DNA from: Bacteroidota bacterium
GTDB lineage: Bacteria > Bacteroidota > Rhodothermia > Rhodothermales > UBA10348
Direction: 5' to 3'
DNA: 64,000 bases
NCBI GenBank assembly: GCA_022567305.1
Contig: JADFHF010000006.1
Span: 1 to 64,000 of the forward strand
The position numbers and the translations under genes are program-made. Every line of letters starts with the position of its first letter. Positions within the stretch are counted from its first letter, which is position 1. The notes under the pieces are model-generated. The model saw only the letters and a program-made list of their open reading frames with translations, ran no database searches and was not told the DNA's origin. Of this stretch, positions 16,020 through 25,624 are shown one piece after another.

Positions 16020-16895
16020 ATGAAACGAACTCACAGTTGGCTGGCGTACGCTCTCGTCACCACTGTTTTTTGGGGCGTTTGGGGAGCCCTGATCGAGATT
16101 CCAGAAAAATCAGGGTTCCCGGCTACTCTCGGTTACGTGGTTTGGGCGCTCACGATGATTCCACCCGCCCTTGTGGTTCTGGCCCGAGTTGGATGGAATA
16201 TCGAGCGTGATAAATCTGCCATTCTACTGGGCTCAATCATCGGCCTTCTAGGCGCCGGCGGCCAACTCGTGCTGTTTCAAGCGCTTCGAATGGGTCCAGC
16301 CTACCTGGTATTTCCCGTCATTTCACTTGCGCCCGTTGTAACGATTGGCCTCTCATTCTGGCTCCTGAGAGAGCGAACGGGGTTTCGGGGCTGGATCGGT
16401 ATTTCGATAGCCATCATCGCGCTTCCACTGCTCTCCTACGCCCCCTCGTCACAGAGTCATAACGTGAGTCTGTTTTGGATTCTATTGGCACTGGTCGTGT
16501 TTTTCGCCTGGGGACTACAGGCCTACGTTATCAAGCGTGCAAATGAAACCATGAGCGCAGAAGGCATCTTCTTCTACATGATGCTTACCTCCATCATGCT
16601 GATCCCTCTGGCAATCGTGATGACGGATTTCTCTGAGACCATAAACTGGGGAGCCGACGGACCTCTGCTGTCAGCTGGTATTCAGATTCTCAACTCAATC
16701 GGGGCTCTGTGTCTGGTTTACGCGTTTCGATACGGGAAAGCCATCATTGTGTCGCCTCTGACGAACGCCGTGGCTCCCGTGATCACTATCGTTCTGTCTC
16801 TTTCGATTTACGCCGTCATCCCGAATCCAATTATAATCATCGGAATCTGTTGCGCCGTTCTCGCGGCGTTCCTATTCGCCGTTGAGGGCGAATGA
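16020..16895 (+). CDS. EamA-family (DMT) transporter
   Basis: About 291 residues with ten hydrophobic helices arranged as two five-helix halves, typical of drug/metabolite (EamA) exporters. Recognisable are the first helix (LAYALVTTVFWGVWGALIE), the half-end motif LxPVVTIGLSFWLLRERTGFRGWIGI, and the second-half PLTNAVAPVITIVLSLSIY. The ATG at 16020 starts directly before helix 1. A GTG at 15984 would add twelve charged residues and cannot be excluded. Substrate unknown. Its 3' end overlaps the opposing acyltransferase gene by 24 bases. Confidence 0.85.
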   Translation: MKRTHSWLAYALVTTVFWGVWGALIEIPEKSGFPATLGYVVWALTMIPPALVVLARVGWNIERDKSAILLGSIIGLLGAGGQLVLFQALRMGPAYLVFPVISLAPVVTIGLSFWLLRERTGFRGWIGISIAIIALPLLSYAPSSQSHNVSLFWILLALVVFFAWGLQAYVIKRANETMSAEGIFFYMMLTSIMLIPLAIVMTDFSETINWGADGPLLSAGIQILNSIGALCLVYAFRYGKAIIVSPLTNAVAPVITIVLSLSIYAVIPNPIIIIGICCAVLAAFLFAVEGE

Positions 16896-18143
16896 CCCCG
16901 AGTCAGGAACGATAATGCCAGCTCCCATTCTCCATAAGCCTCCCTCGTTCATATGGCCGACAATGATTTGCTGAAGTGACGTGCTTTGGGGCCAGGTATT
17001 GAAATCCGAACCGACGTCTCCAAAGACTCTCTCGATGGTCTGTCTTGAATCAGCCTCGGGTTCCGGAATCAGATTCCATTCATTCAGAAATCGAATAATA
17101 TTGGTGTCGGCAGGTAGGTGATCCTTCAGTTGCCGGTCTAGCAACCAGGAAGAACACGTGAATGCCCGTGGCTCGAATTCTGGAAAATGTCTTTTGAAGA
17201 AGGGAAGCGAACGGCTGAATGAACGGCAACACCGGGTGTAGTCCATCGTCCCCGTCGCAGGGATATGCACGCCCAACACGCTGTCGCCCTCCTTCAGGAT
17301 TTCGTCCCACTCACCTTCTTCCAGGCGAACAAGATTCCTTTCGATCGCCCCATCACGGCTCACGGGATAACCTTCGACGTAGGCGCCCATCGACAAAGAG
17401 GTGCGCCACACGTGAGTCTCCCGCAAGCCGTCAGATCCGTTCAACAACCCATCCGCTCTGACTTCCAGACCATCTTCAGCAAGAATCTGGATGGTCTGAT
17501 CATCCCTACGACGAAAAATCAAATATGGATGCCGAAATTCGGTCGTTTCGAACTGAAGGCGACCGATTTTGAAAACGTTACCGACGAAGTGTCGACATAG
17601 CCAGTCCTGCTCGTGAAAACCCCAGCGACCGGTTTCTTCCTTGTAATCGAGTAGCCATAATTCCAGGTCACTCAGCGTGTCGGCCGTTACAAATTCTGAG
17701 ACTCCGACGTGACGATGGAATTCAATCAGGCGAGGAACCGTTGAAAGAAATACATAGACATAGAATAATTCAATGTCCGCGTGCACATCTCCGGGCAGTT
17801 TAGGCCAGTTGAAGACGCCTGAAACCCGGGAAAATGATCCTGATGAATTGGAACGCCTATCCAATCGCCTGACCAGTTCCTGATGACAGTGCCAGTGCAG
17901 CATCTCAAGACCGGGGACGTCGCGAAAAAGCTGAGCACGCTCTATTAATGCACGCTCAGCCTTAAAATTCATTCCGAGCAATCGGCAGTTCGACTGAATG
18001 GAACCAGCGGTAAGAAGATCGCTCGCACGGTCAGAAAAAGAAGCAGCCGTTCTTTCCCATCTTTTCTCAAAGTGGGGACGCGACGTCTCTACCTTAAGCG
18101 TTGATAGAATCTGATCTAAAGTCTGGGCGGCGTCCTCTCCCAT
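16872..18143 (-). CDS. GNAT-like acyltransferase (NAT_N/GNAT_C type)
   Basis: A 423-residue cytoplasmic protein. The N-terminal two thirds contain W-rich helical text (WGFHEQDWLCRHFVGNVFKIGRLQFE) seen in NAT_N domains. The C-terminal third carries the GNAT_C signature: GDSVLGVHIPATG, FFKRHFPEFEPRAFTCSSWLLDRQL and PADTNIIRF. These acyltransferase-domain proteins are widespread and uncharacterised; by fold they should transfer an acyl group from acyl-CoA to an amine. The ATG lies at 18143. The next gene on the strand starts upstream at 18546, and the 3' end overlaps the transporter gene tail-to-tail. Confidence 0.75.
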   Translation of the reverse strand: MGEDAAQTLDQILSTLKVETSRPHFEKRWERTAASFSDRASDLLTAGSIQSNCRLLGMNFKAERALIERAQLFRDVPGLEMLHWHCHQELVRRLDRRSNSSGSFSRVSGVFNWPKLPGDVHADIELFYVYVFLSTVPRLIEFHRHVGVSEFVTADTLSDLELWLLDYKEETGRWGFHEQDWLCRHFVGNVFKIGRLQFETTEFRHPYLIFRRRDDQTIQILAEDGLEVRADGLLNGSDGLRETHVWRTSLSMGAYVEGYPVSRDGAIERNLVRLEEGEWDEILKEGDSVLGVHIPATGTMDYTRCCRSFSRSLPFFKRHFPEFEPRAFTCSSWLLDRQLKDHLPADTNIIRFLNEWNLIPEPEADSRQTIERVFGDVGSDFNTWPQSTSLQQIIVGHMNEGGLWRMGAGIIVPDSGSFALNGE

Positions 18144-18162
18144 TAAGAATGATTAAATGCTC

Positions 18163-18546
18163 CTATTTACTCTCCTTCTTCGGCGGATTCATGACCATAA
18201 TGCCAGGCTCCTGGCCCTCCGGTCCACATTCTCCCTCATACCCTTTGTTCGCCTTCAGTTTGAGATCACAGAGAATAAAGGATCCTGCTTGAAAAGAAAA
18301 GTTGAGACCATTATCGCCCAACTCAATGTCAGTTAGTTCTAAGAACCCTATCTGCTCCTGAAACAGTGTGATTCTTAGCGTATCGTTTTCTACTGCGACC
18401 TCAAAGGTCACGTCCATTTTATCTTGATTCGGTGGAAATACGAAGCCGGTCCATGTACCGGACTCGATTTCTTGTGCCTGGGCATTTTCGCTCAATAAAA
18501 AGGCTGAAATAAACACAAAAACAATGGCTGATACTAGATTGCGCAT
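18163..18546 (-). CDS. Small exported protein of unknown function
   Basis: A 127-residue protein with a signal peptide (MRNLVSAIVFVFISAFLLSENAQA, cleavage before QEIE). The mature part looks like a small beta-barrel or sandwich: GTWTGFVFPPNQDKMDVTFE, alternating hydrophobic strands, two cysteines (CDLKL and GECGPEG) and a lysine-rich end. The opening GxWxGxxxPP resembles exported proteins that bind small hydrophobic ligands, but I do not recognise a family. It ends 19 bp before the acyltransferase start on the same strand, so they may be cotranscribed. Confidence 0.65.
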   Translation of the reverse strand: MRNLVSAIVFVFISAFLLSENAQAQEIESGTWTGFVFPPNQDKMDVTFEVAVENDTLRITLFQEQIGFLELTDIELGDNGLNFSFQAGSFILCDLKLKANKGYEGECGPEGQEPGIMVMNPPKKESK

Positions 18547-18654
18547 GATTGATTCGACATGTGTGTTAGCGTGCGTTTTCGTGAACCCGCTAGACTTACC
18601 TACGGACTCATAGAATGGGCACGATTACGTGTCGATCCCTGTCGGAGTTGCGAC

Positions 18655-19077
18655 CTATAACGCCACACCCAATAATTCGAAAAGGGTCTGACTTAGCCCA
18701 GTATCCCGATTTGAGTATCTGACGACCACCAACGATTCTTTCAGAAACACATCACGGCCTGGATTCTTATTGGCCAGCGTATAGGCGTTTGACATGGCGT
18801 CTCCGATTTTTTCGAAGCCATATACATCCAGCACTTCGCGGTCGTTGAGATAGAGACGACTGCTGGATATTGCCGCAATGCTCAGATTCGGAAACCCTCG
18901 CTCGGTAATGAATACGCCTTCGTCCTGGAGGCTTTTGGTTAGCCAGGCGATGTCGGTCGTTTGACGCTCTTCCTCTGCCTGATCACTGGCCACATTTTTC
19001 GCCGACGTACACGCCGACACACCGGACATTACGAAGACCAGCATCGTACCGTACCCGATTAATCTTGTCATTTTCAT
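18655..19077 (-). CDS. Hypothetical lipoprotein
   Basis: A 140-residue protein with a type II signal (GYGTMLVFVMSGVSAC; lipobox VSAC, acylated Cys at about 23). The mature part (about 118 residues) is a single domain with SLQDEGVFITERGFPNLSI and SSRLYLNDREVLDVYGFE, and contains no cysteine beyond the lipid-bearing one. I recognise no family; the LxxREVLDVYxFE text suggests a small alpha/beta domain. A probable outer-membrane or periplasmic lipoprotein. About 260 bp without features separate it from the next lipoprotein gene. Confidence 0.6.
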   Translation of the reverse strand: MKMTRLIGYGTMLVFVMSGVSACTSAKNVASDQAEEERQTTDIAWLTKSLQDEGVFITERGFPNLSIAAISSSRLYLNDREVLDVYGFEKIGDAMSNAYTLANKNPGRDVFLKESLVVVRYSNRDTGLSQTLFELLGVAL

Positions 19078-19340
19078 TGAATTCCCTCTCAGGTTCTTTT
19101 GGTGAACACGTTCAAGTCATACGGATGCGGACTTCAAGACGTGTGCCGAAAGATGACAGGTTGCGTCAGCACTTCGCGAGTGGTTGTTCAGACACTTTGA
19201 ATCTACCGGGGAGCGGCCTGAACGGAATTAGGGTTTGCACACAGTCCGGCTCCGTTTCCGCCTTCCGCTCAAGAATCTGGACGCCTTGTGTCGTTACGGC
19301 TCCGTGATTGCTGTTGTATTTGCTGCTGTGATCTAACCCG

Positions 19341-19901
19341 CTAATCCGACGCTAATTCATCTACCAACGACTCCCTGATCGAACGAAGCGTATCAACCAG
19401 GGCAGAAATGGGTTCGAGAACGGCGTTGAATTCAAACAGGACTTTCTTCGTCCGATCGCCGATGGTGACCTCAATCCATTCCGAACCCCCATCGGCACAA
19501 TCAGGACAGCCGTACACCTCGCTCATTCCATCAAGGATTTCAAAATCGACGAGGGCGGTGAGTTTCTGCCAGGTCTCCTGGCTTAGCTCCTTCTCGAGTA
19601 GCTGATCCGGGGGACCTTGACGACCTTTGTCCCAAGCTCGTCGCGTCAACCGGGAGAATCTTGATTCAACCACCAGTTCGGTAATGCAGTAACCAATGCA
19701 AAATCCGAAGGAAGTCCCGCTCCGAATCTGCGTGACTCCGCTCTCAGGGTCATCAGGTCCCGAAATCTGGCACGATCCAAGAAAAAGACTTAGAACGAAG
19801 AGTAAGAAAAACGATCTCAAGTGCACTATCATTGGCGAAATCGTTTGCCGTGACGACTCGAGACTTGGACCCGTGTCTTTGATCCCTGTTTCACCGGGCA
19901 T
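19341..19901 (-). CDS. Hypothetical lipoprotein with cysteine pairs
   Basis: Two starts are possible. The ATG at 19901 has GGAAGG ten bases upstream but adds 23 residues before the signal. The ATG at 19832 opens a standard lipoprotein signal (MIVHLRSFFLLFVLSLFLGSC) but has no ribosome site. The mature protein has a Cys-rich strand (FGFCIGYCITELVVE) and a C-P-D-C pair (YGCPDCADGGSEW), then a strand IEVTIGDRTKKVLFEFN. Four cysteines in two pairs suggest disulfides or a metal site. I do not know the family; similar short lipoproteins with a GYC-x-T motif occur in Bacteroidota. Confidence 0.6.
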   Translation of the reverse strand: MPGETGIKDTGPSLESSRQTISPMIVHLRSFFLLFVLSLFLGSCQISGPDDPESGVTQIRSGTSFGFCIGYCITELVVESRFSRLTRRAWDKGRQGPPDQLLEKELSQETWQKLTALVDFEILDGMSEVYGCPDCADGGSEWIEVTIGDRTKKVLFEFNAVLEPISALVDTLRSIRESLVDELASD

Positions 19902-19921
19902 CAAATATCGCCCTTCCGGTT

Positions 19922-22900
19922 TCAGTCCGAAAGAATACCGATCAATGTTTCGGTCCGAGCTACAAAATTGTCCAGCTCAGACGCCCATCGTTCTACCTCG
20001 GCGCGCAGTTCTTCCAAGCGCCGATAGCCGTCCTGGCCTGGTGCTTGATCCGCAGACGACGTCATTCCGCGCAAATAGCTCAGCTGATTGAGCAGCATCG
20101 GGGGCGGGTAACTCTCCGAATCGTCCGTAACGAGTTCAGCATAAATGCGGTCGAGTCCCTCCTCGATCTCAAGAGCCCGCCCGTTTTTATCTTCAATAAG
20201 ACTTTCCAGGGATTCGAGCGTGGAGTCAATTTGTGCGACGAGCTGATTGGCTTGAGACATGAGATCCCTGACCTTCAGATTGAAAGCCAGTTGCTCGTCA
20301 AGTTGGTCCTGCGTAATGCCGTCGGCGGCAATTCTTGGGTCGATCAGAATCCGGACCTCGTGCTCGGCCGTCCAGTCCCCGGCCGTCAACCTGATCGTAT
20401 ATCGACCGGGAACCGCCAACGGTCCTCGTACCGTCTCGCCCTCCCAATCGACGGTGCCCGCATGCCGCATATCCCACGTAAACCGGTGCATGCCCGCGTC
20501 GGTGCTCAGCTCTTCATCAAGCGTCCCGGGACAAGGATCGCGCCGACCCTCACTCTCCCCTGAATGAGTCGCTGCCGTTTCGCTCGAAATACTAATTAGT
20601 ACGGACCCCGTACTATCTAGTACATTTAGTACGAGTGGTATACTAATTGCGTCCGACAGATAATAGTCCACATGCACACCTGGATGGGCGTACTGGGGCT
20701 GTTCCTTTCCGTTGTCTGTTCCACACATTCTCACCCGATAGGCGTCCCGGGGCTGAAAAAGATGTTTTTCAGAATGAGCTACGTGCTCATTGATCTGATG
20801 AAGAGGACTCAGATCGTCCAGGATCCAGAACGAGCGACCCATGGTTGAGAGCACCAGATCCCCGCGGTGAACCTTGATGTCGGTAACGGGCACAACGGGG
20901 AGATCCAGCTGAAAAGATTGCCAATGCGCGCCATCGTCAAATGAGATGAACAGGCCGAATTCGGTTCCCGCATATAGCAGCCCTTCGCGGTCGGGGTCTT
21001 CCCGAACCACGCGGGTGGGATAGTCATCCGGAATTCCATTCTCTCCGGATGTCAGGAGCGTCCACGATGCTCCGTAGTCGGTCGTTCGAAAGATGTAGGG
21101 ATGGAAATCATTGAGCAGGTACCGATATCCCGCTACGTAAGCCTTGCCACCCCTGAAGGGCGAGGGTTCGATGTGCTGAATGCGGCCTTCCGGCGGCATA
21201 CCCCGTGGAGTGACGTCGGTCCAGGTCACCCCATCATCCCGTGAGACATGAACGAGCCCGTCGTTCGAACCCGTCCAGATAACGCCCTGTTCCACCGGAG
21301 ATTCTTCGATGGTATAGAGCGCACTGTAGTGCTCTTCTCCCGTTATATCGCGTGTGATCGGTCCTCCGGAAACCATCTGTCGTTCGGCACGAAACGCCGT
21401 CAGGTCCGGGCTGATGGTCTCCCATGTCCGACCTTCATTTCGGGTTCGATGAACGTACTGGGAGCCGTGGTATATCACATTCGGATCATGCGGTGAAACC
21501 CGAATAGGCACGACGCGCTGGAAGCGATACGCGAGTTCAGCCGGGTTTCGGCCATACATATTTGCCGCGCCAACGTAGTACTGTTGTGCCTGACCGGTGG
21601 CTCGATTGTATCGAGAAAATCGTCCTTTGCAGTTGCTGTAGACAATGTTTTCGTTTCCCGGTTTGGGTACGGCGGGTCCCGTTTCGCACCCCCCGATCGC
21701 TTCCCAGTACGCCGTCGAGCCGCCCGGAAGACTCCGAGGTCGAGCACTCGGTACCGCAATCGTCGAGTTGTCCTGTTGTCCGGCGTAAATCCAGTACGGA
21801 AATCGATCGTCCACATGAATCTGATAGAGTTCAGCCGTTGCCTGATTGCGCTGCGTGGACCAGGTTTTTCCCCCATTCAGCGAGACGTTGGCCCCTCCGT
21901 CATTGGATTGGATCATGATCTCGGGATGATTTGGGTTGATCCACATGTCGTGGTTATCGCCGTGGGGCGTAGATCGCCGACTGAATTCCTGACCTGCATC
22001 GACCGACTTGTAGAACCTCTCATTGTTCACATAAACGATGTCCGCATTCGTCGGGTCGGCGTCAACGTTGGTATAGTAGAAAGGGCGATTCATCAGACCG
22101 CTCTCCGCGTTCACGAGATACCATGATTCACCTTGGTCGTTTGACCGATACAGTCCCTCTTTTTCCGGTTCCGTCTCTATCAGAGCATATATCCGACTGG
22201 GGTCGTCCGGCGTTACCGCCAGGTCGATCTTGCCGACAAGACCTTGGGGCAATCCCGTTTCTACTTTTTTCCAGGTTCGTCCGGCGTCCGTAGACTTGTA
22301 GATTCCATCTTCTTTGTCGTCACCGCTGATAATCGTCCATGGTTTGCGTTCAGCGAACCACATAGCGGCGTACACCTCATCGGCGTTTGCAGGATTCAGT
22401 TCGAGATCCACAGCTCCCGTTTTCGACGAGACGTGAAGGACCAAATGCCAGGATTTGCCACCATCGCTGGTTTTATAGACACCCCGTTCCGGATTGGACC
22501 CGAATGGACTTCCAAGAGCGGCCACGTATACGACTTCGGGATTGGTCGGATGGATGACGACCGCTCCAATCTGGCCCGTTTCACGCAGGCCGGTATGCTC
22601 CCAGGTTTCGCCGGCGTCCAAGGATTTGTAAACGCCCTTTCCCAAGATGACGTTACTGCGAATCCCTTCAGAACCCGTTCCCACATAGATCACATCTGGA
22701 TTTGAATCGGCGACATCGATCGCACCGATCGATCCTGTCTCGAAAAATCCGTCTGAAATATTGGCCCAGTTCTGACCGGCATCTGTTGATTTCCAGACAC
22801 CCCCTCCAGTCGCCCCGAAATAAAACGTGTAGGGTTGATCGCCATGCCCTGCCACTGCCGTTACGCGACCGCCGCGAGTCGGACCGACCATTCTAAAATC

Positions 22901-23050
22901 CAGATCGGCAAAGAGCGATGGGTCAACAACCACGTTGGGATTCGCGGTCGAATCCTGAGCCTCAGAAGTTTGGACTGGACCGAATAGAAGGGGAATGACG
23001 ACTGAAATAGCGGCGACACGGCGGGCATCATGCATGACGAGAAAATTCAT
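19922..23050 (-). CDS. Sortilin/BNR beta-propeller exoprotein 1
   Basis: A 1,042-residue exported protein. The ATG at 23050 is followed within ten residues by a signal sequence (AAISVVIPLLFGPVQTSEA). The first ~720 residues are a large propeller of BNR/Asp-box repeats (FGATGGGVWKSTDAGQNW, GVYKTSDGGKSW, GLYRSNDQGESW and others) of the VPS10/sortilin and xyloglucanase-like type. The last ~300 residues combine an Ig-like part (GMHRFTWDMRHAG, PGRYTIRLTAGDW) and an alpha-helical tail. No sorting domain is present. It is one of three paralogs in this window (also 25625 and 34085). Function unproven; ligand binding or polysaccharide handling outside the cell is plausible. Confidence 0.8.
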   Translation of the reverse strand: MNFLVMHDARRVAAISVVIPLLFGPVQTSEAQDSTANPNVVVDPSLFADLDFRMVGPTRGGRVTAVAGHGDQPYTFYFGATGGGVWKSTDAGQNWANISDGFFETGSIGAIDVADSNPDVIYVGTGSEGIRSNVILGKGVYKSLDAGETWEHTGLRETGQIGAVVIHPTNPEVVYVAALGSPFGSNPERGVYKTSDGGKSWHLVLHVSSKTGAVDLELNPANADEVYAAMWFAERKPWTIISGDDKEDGIYKSTDAGRTWKKVETGLPQGLVGKIDLAVTPDDPSRIYALIETEPEKEGLYRSNDQGESWYLVNAESGLMNRPFYYTNVDADPTNADIVYVNNERFYKSVDAGQEFSRRSTPHGDNHDMWINPNHPEIMIQSNDGGANVSLNGGKTWSTQRNQATAELYQIHVDDRFPYWIYAGQQDNSTIAVPSARPRSLPGGSTAYWEAIGGCETGPAVPKPGNENIVYSNCKGRFSRYNRATGQAQQYYVGAANMYGRNPAELAYRFQRVVPIRVSPHDPNVIYHGSQYVHRTRNEGRTWETISPDLTAFRAERQMVSGGPITRDITGEEHYSALYTIEESPVEQGVIWTGSNDGLVHVSRDDGVTWTDVTPRGMPPEGRIQHIEPSPFRGGKAYVAGYRYLLNDFHPYIFRTTDYGASWTLLTSGENGIPDDYPTRVVREDPDREGLLYAGTEFGLFISFDDGAHWQSFQLDLPVVPVTDIKVHRGDLVLSTMGRSFWILDDLSPLHQINEHVAHSEKHLFQPRDAYRVRMCGTDNGKEQPQYAHPGVHVDYYLSDAISIPLVLNVLDSTGSVLISISSETAATHSGESEGRRDPCPGTLDEELSTDAGMHRFTWDMRHAGTVDWEGETVRGPLAVPGRYTIRLTAGDWTAEHEVRILIDPRIAADGITQDQLDEQLAFNLKVRDLMSQANQLVAQIDSTLESLESLIEDKNGRALEIEEGLDRIYAELVTDDSESYPPPMLLNQLSYLRGMTSSADQAPGQDGYRRLEELRAEVERWASELDNFVARTETLIGILSD

Positions 23051-23239
23051 TTTACTAGCAGTCTGAACGAATATCGGTGGGCCAGCAGGTGCCAATATTA
23101 GGCCCTGAATCACCCAAATGCCAGTTATGGATGACCAAGAATGCCCTCTCGTATGAAACCATCCGTTCCGCACTAACGTACGGATATCAACAATGCTAAT
23201 ATTTTAGCAGCATCTTAGAACTCGTCCAAGAATTGAAAC

Positions 23240-24249
23240 ATGATCTCATTGCGATCCATTCTCTCGGCCCTCGTCTTGTCGTCGCTCGCCACAGGGGCCT
23301 GTCTCGCCCAGGATGTCAAGGACATGAATGTGGGCGAACTTATTCGGGCTCTGGAACACGAAAATCCTATCATTCGCTCGCGGGCGACCTGTTCTCTGGG
23401 TGAAATGGGACAGCGCGCACGACCATCTCTTAACGCTCTTCTTGAACTTCTTTCTGACGATACGGTCGTAGCGTACAACGTCTGTGAGGGGATTGGAAGG
23501 AGGAATGACTGGAATTCGTATCGGAGTGTTCCAAAAGAGACGGTTGTGCAGATCGCTCGCCCGGTGAGCTCGCGTCCCGTGCTCTAACCGAATTAGGGAG
23601 CGTATCGAGAGTACCGCTCGAAGAAAAACTAAAACATCATTCCGCCTTTGTTCGCATGAACTCTGCCTGGGCCCTCGGCGCACTGGGCTACAACCAATCC
23701 GTGTCTCCCTTGAGCGAAGCCATGCGAGATTCCTCTTCCGACGTCCGCGAAAAGTCTGCCTGGGCACTTGGCGCCATTGGCATTAGCGAAGGAATTCCAG
23801 CGCTAATAGGGGCCGTTGATGATCCGGACGAGGACGTGCGGGAAATGACTGCGTGGGGAATGGGAGCGATCGGTAGTCGATCGAGCGTAGAGGCACTTTC
23901 CGCTCTAATCGTGGACGATTCACCTGGTGTAAGAGAAAACGCCGCGTGGGCGCTGGGGGCCATTGGTTCGAGAAAAGGGGTTCCGGCACTTATTATGCTC
24001 CTGAAGGATTCAGAGTTCGATATTGTTGAGAATGCCGTTTGGGCGCTCGGCGCTATTGGTCACTCGAGTGGTATTGAACCCCTTCTGCCGCTACTGGGAA
24101 GCGAAGAACCGGAAATCCGCAAGCAGGCGGCATGGTCCCTCGGCGCTATTGGAAACGAACGTGCTCTTGACGCCCTTATCGAACTCATGGAAGATGAGGA
24201 CTCAGAGGTGCGAAAAATGGCGATGTGGGCCGTACGCGCGGTTTACTAG
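23240..24249 (+). pseudogene. Exported HEAT-repeat protein gene with a frameshift
   Basis: The ATG at 23240 opens a signal peptide (MISLRSILSALVLSSLATGACLA) and the first HEAT unit (LIRALEHENPIIRSRATCSLGEMG), ending in an out-of-frame tail at 23587. The -1 frame continues from 23509 through SPGELASRALTELGSVSRVP into six clean 31-residue HEAT/PBS-type repeats (xAWALGAIGxxxxVxALxxLLxDxxxxVRxx) to a TAA-type stop region at 24249. The shift must fall between 23509 (after a TGA in the -1 frame) and 23587. The joined protein would be about 335 residues. A real indel, an assembly error, or less likely programmed -1 frameshifting (AAAAG at 23533) would explain it. Divergent from exoprotein 1. Confidence 0.7.
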
Positions 24250-24255
24250 GGCAGG

Positions 24256-24702
24256 CTACGCCGGGGTACAATCGATCTGCGGGGGTTCATCCCGGGTGGG
24301 GACAGCGCTTTTTTCACCCCACCAGCGGAGAGCCGTGTAAACATACCAGGCTCTGAATCGACACATACCGTCGTCTATACACATTTTTTTGAGTAAGCGG
24401 TCCGCGTACTCGCGCGAATCCGAATGGTCCAGAATCTCCATTCGCATCAGCTGATATAGAACATCATGCACAAGCGATCCCCGCATGAATGTGGCTGTAT
24501 CGATGGTCGGTCCGCTGGGTCCGTCCCAGGAGTATCCTTTCTTGACGATCAACTGACCTAGATCCGAGAGGCTCAAATATCGGGTCTCGACCGGAATCGC
24601 GGGTCGCATTTCGATTTCAATATGGAAGTCCTCCACCAACTGATACTTGTAGTAATTCAGTTTTCTGAAGCAGGATTGGCGATCGGTCGACAGTGAGTTC
24701 AT
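24256..24702 (-). CDS. DUF1353-family protein
   Basis: A 148-residue protein carrying the DUF1353 core: VKKGYSWDGPSGPTID, then RGSLVHDVLYQLMRM, DRLLKKMCIDDGM and RAWYVYTALRWWG. The domain is known from T7-like phages and from many bacterial chromosomes; its function is unknown. Here it follows a methyltransferase gene by 11 bp on the same strand and converges on the HEAT-repeat gene. No other phage gene is next to it, so I do not infer a prophage. ATG at 24702. Confidence 0.8.
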   Translation of the reverse strand: MNSLSTDRQSCFRKLNYYKYQLVEDFHIEIEMRPAIPVETRYLSLSDLGQLIVKKGYSWDGPSGPTIDTATFMRGSLVHDVLYQLMRMEILDHSDSREYADRLLKKMCIDDGMCRFRAWYVYTALRWWGEKSAVPTRDEPPQIDCTPA

Positions 24703-24713
24703 TCGAGATTTAC

Positions 24714-25346
24714 CTATCGAGTGTACAGTTCAATCTGCCAGAAAGGAGTTCTGACGACGCTCTGGCGCCGAAGTCCGTGTGACTCCGGAATCTGCCTGAT
24801 CTCCTGCGGCGAGTGTACGAATGATCTGAACGGATCTCCATTGGTTTTCCTTTTCAGGTTTTCGATTCCCATCGCCAGGTGGACGAACCAGCGATTTCTA
24901 GGATAACTCATTGCAAATACCCGACCGCATTTCTCGACTGCGGTTGATAACATGCCCCGATAATCGGGGTAACAGCAGACAACCCGGTCGAGCGTTACGA
25001 TGTCATGCGATTCAAGCGTTCCTTCGTACTCAGCAATGTCTCCTTGTATGAATTCTACCCGTTCACGGTGCCCGCGTCTTACACTTTCTTTTGCAGCTAC
25101 GTCGTTGTAGGCCGACGAGAGGTCGATATGCGTTGCACTTGAACAGGTATCCTGAAGCAGCTCATGATGAATAACTCCTAGCCCAGCGCCAATATCGAGT
25201 AGCGTGGCATTCCGCAGATCCTGACCGCGAATGGAGTCGAGTAATATCTGGGTCGTCCGATCCGGACCTTGCTTTTGGTATCGGGCCAGGTCTCTCTCGG
25301 CATGCTTACTGCCAAAATGATGATCTCTGGGATCGCAACATTTCAT
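24714..25346 (-). CDS. Class I SAM-dependent methyltransferase
   Basis: A 210-residue Rossmann-fold methyltransferase. Motif I is LLDIGAGLGVIHHELL (about residues 48-63), the acidic ribose-binding position follows in ATHIDLS, and motif IV is DIVTLDRVVCCYPDY, followed by AVEKCGRVFAMSYPR. This set resembles the family that includes magnesium-protoporphyrin O-methyltransferase and related small-molecule methyltransferases, but the substrate cannot be set from motifs. It starts with MKCCDP, and several Cys/His near the N-terminus (CCDPRDHHFG) are notable. It precedes the DUF1353 gene by 11 bp. ATG at 25346; the 278 bp upstream hold no supported gene. Confidence 0.8.
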   Translation of the reverse strand: MKCCDPRDHHFGSKHAERDLARYQKQGPDRTTQILLDSIRGQDLRNATLLDIGAGLGVIHHELLQDTCSSATHIDLSSAYNDVAAKESVRRGHRERVEFIQGDIAEYEGTLESHDIVTLDRVVCCYPDYRGMLSTAVEKCGRVFAMSYPRNRWFVHLAMGIENLKRKTNGDPFRSFVHSPQEIRQIPESHGLRRQSVVRTPFWQIELYTR

Positions 25347-25624
25347 CTCTCAACCGTTCATATCGCATGAGCTCTCAACCCAACAAACGAGGATCGACGC
25401 GCGGCTCCGACACGCACGCGATTTCTGGCCACCGGTTGTCTGCCTATCAGCCAAAGTCAACTCCGTCCACTTAATTTGAACAGGCCTTATCAGATCGGAG
25501 GCTCGGTGGCGATATTCCCGGGCCACATGCAGCTTGATTCGATTTCGAACGGATCCCGGCAGTTCTGAAAATGCATCAAGACGGGTCGCTTCGAACGAGA
25601 TGATCGATCCACCGGGGCGGCTAA

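Noticed and set aside
25350-25620. Open minus-strand frame of about 85 codons between exoprotein 2 and the methyltransferase
   Set aside because: It has no ATG, GTG or TTG near its start and no ribosome site; the text gives no family match.
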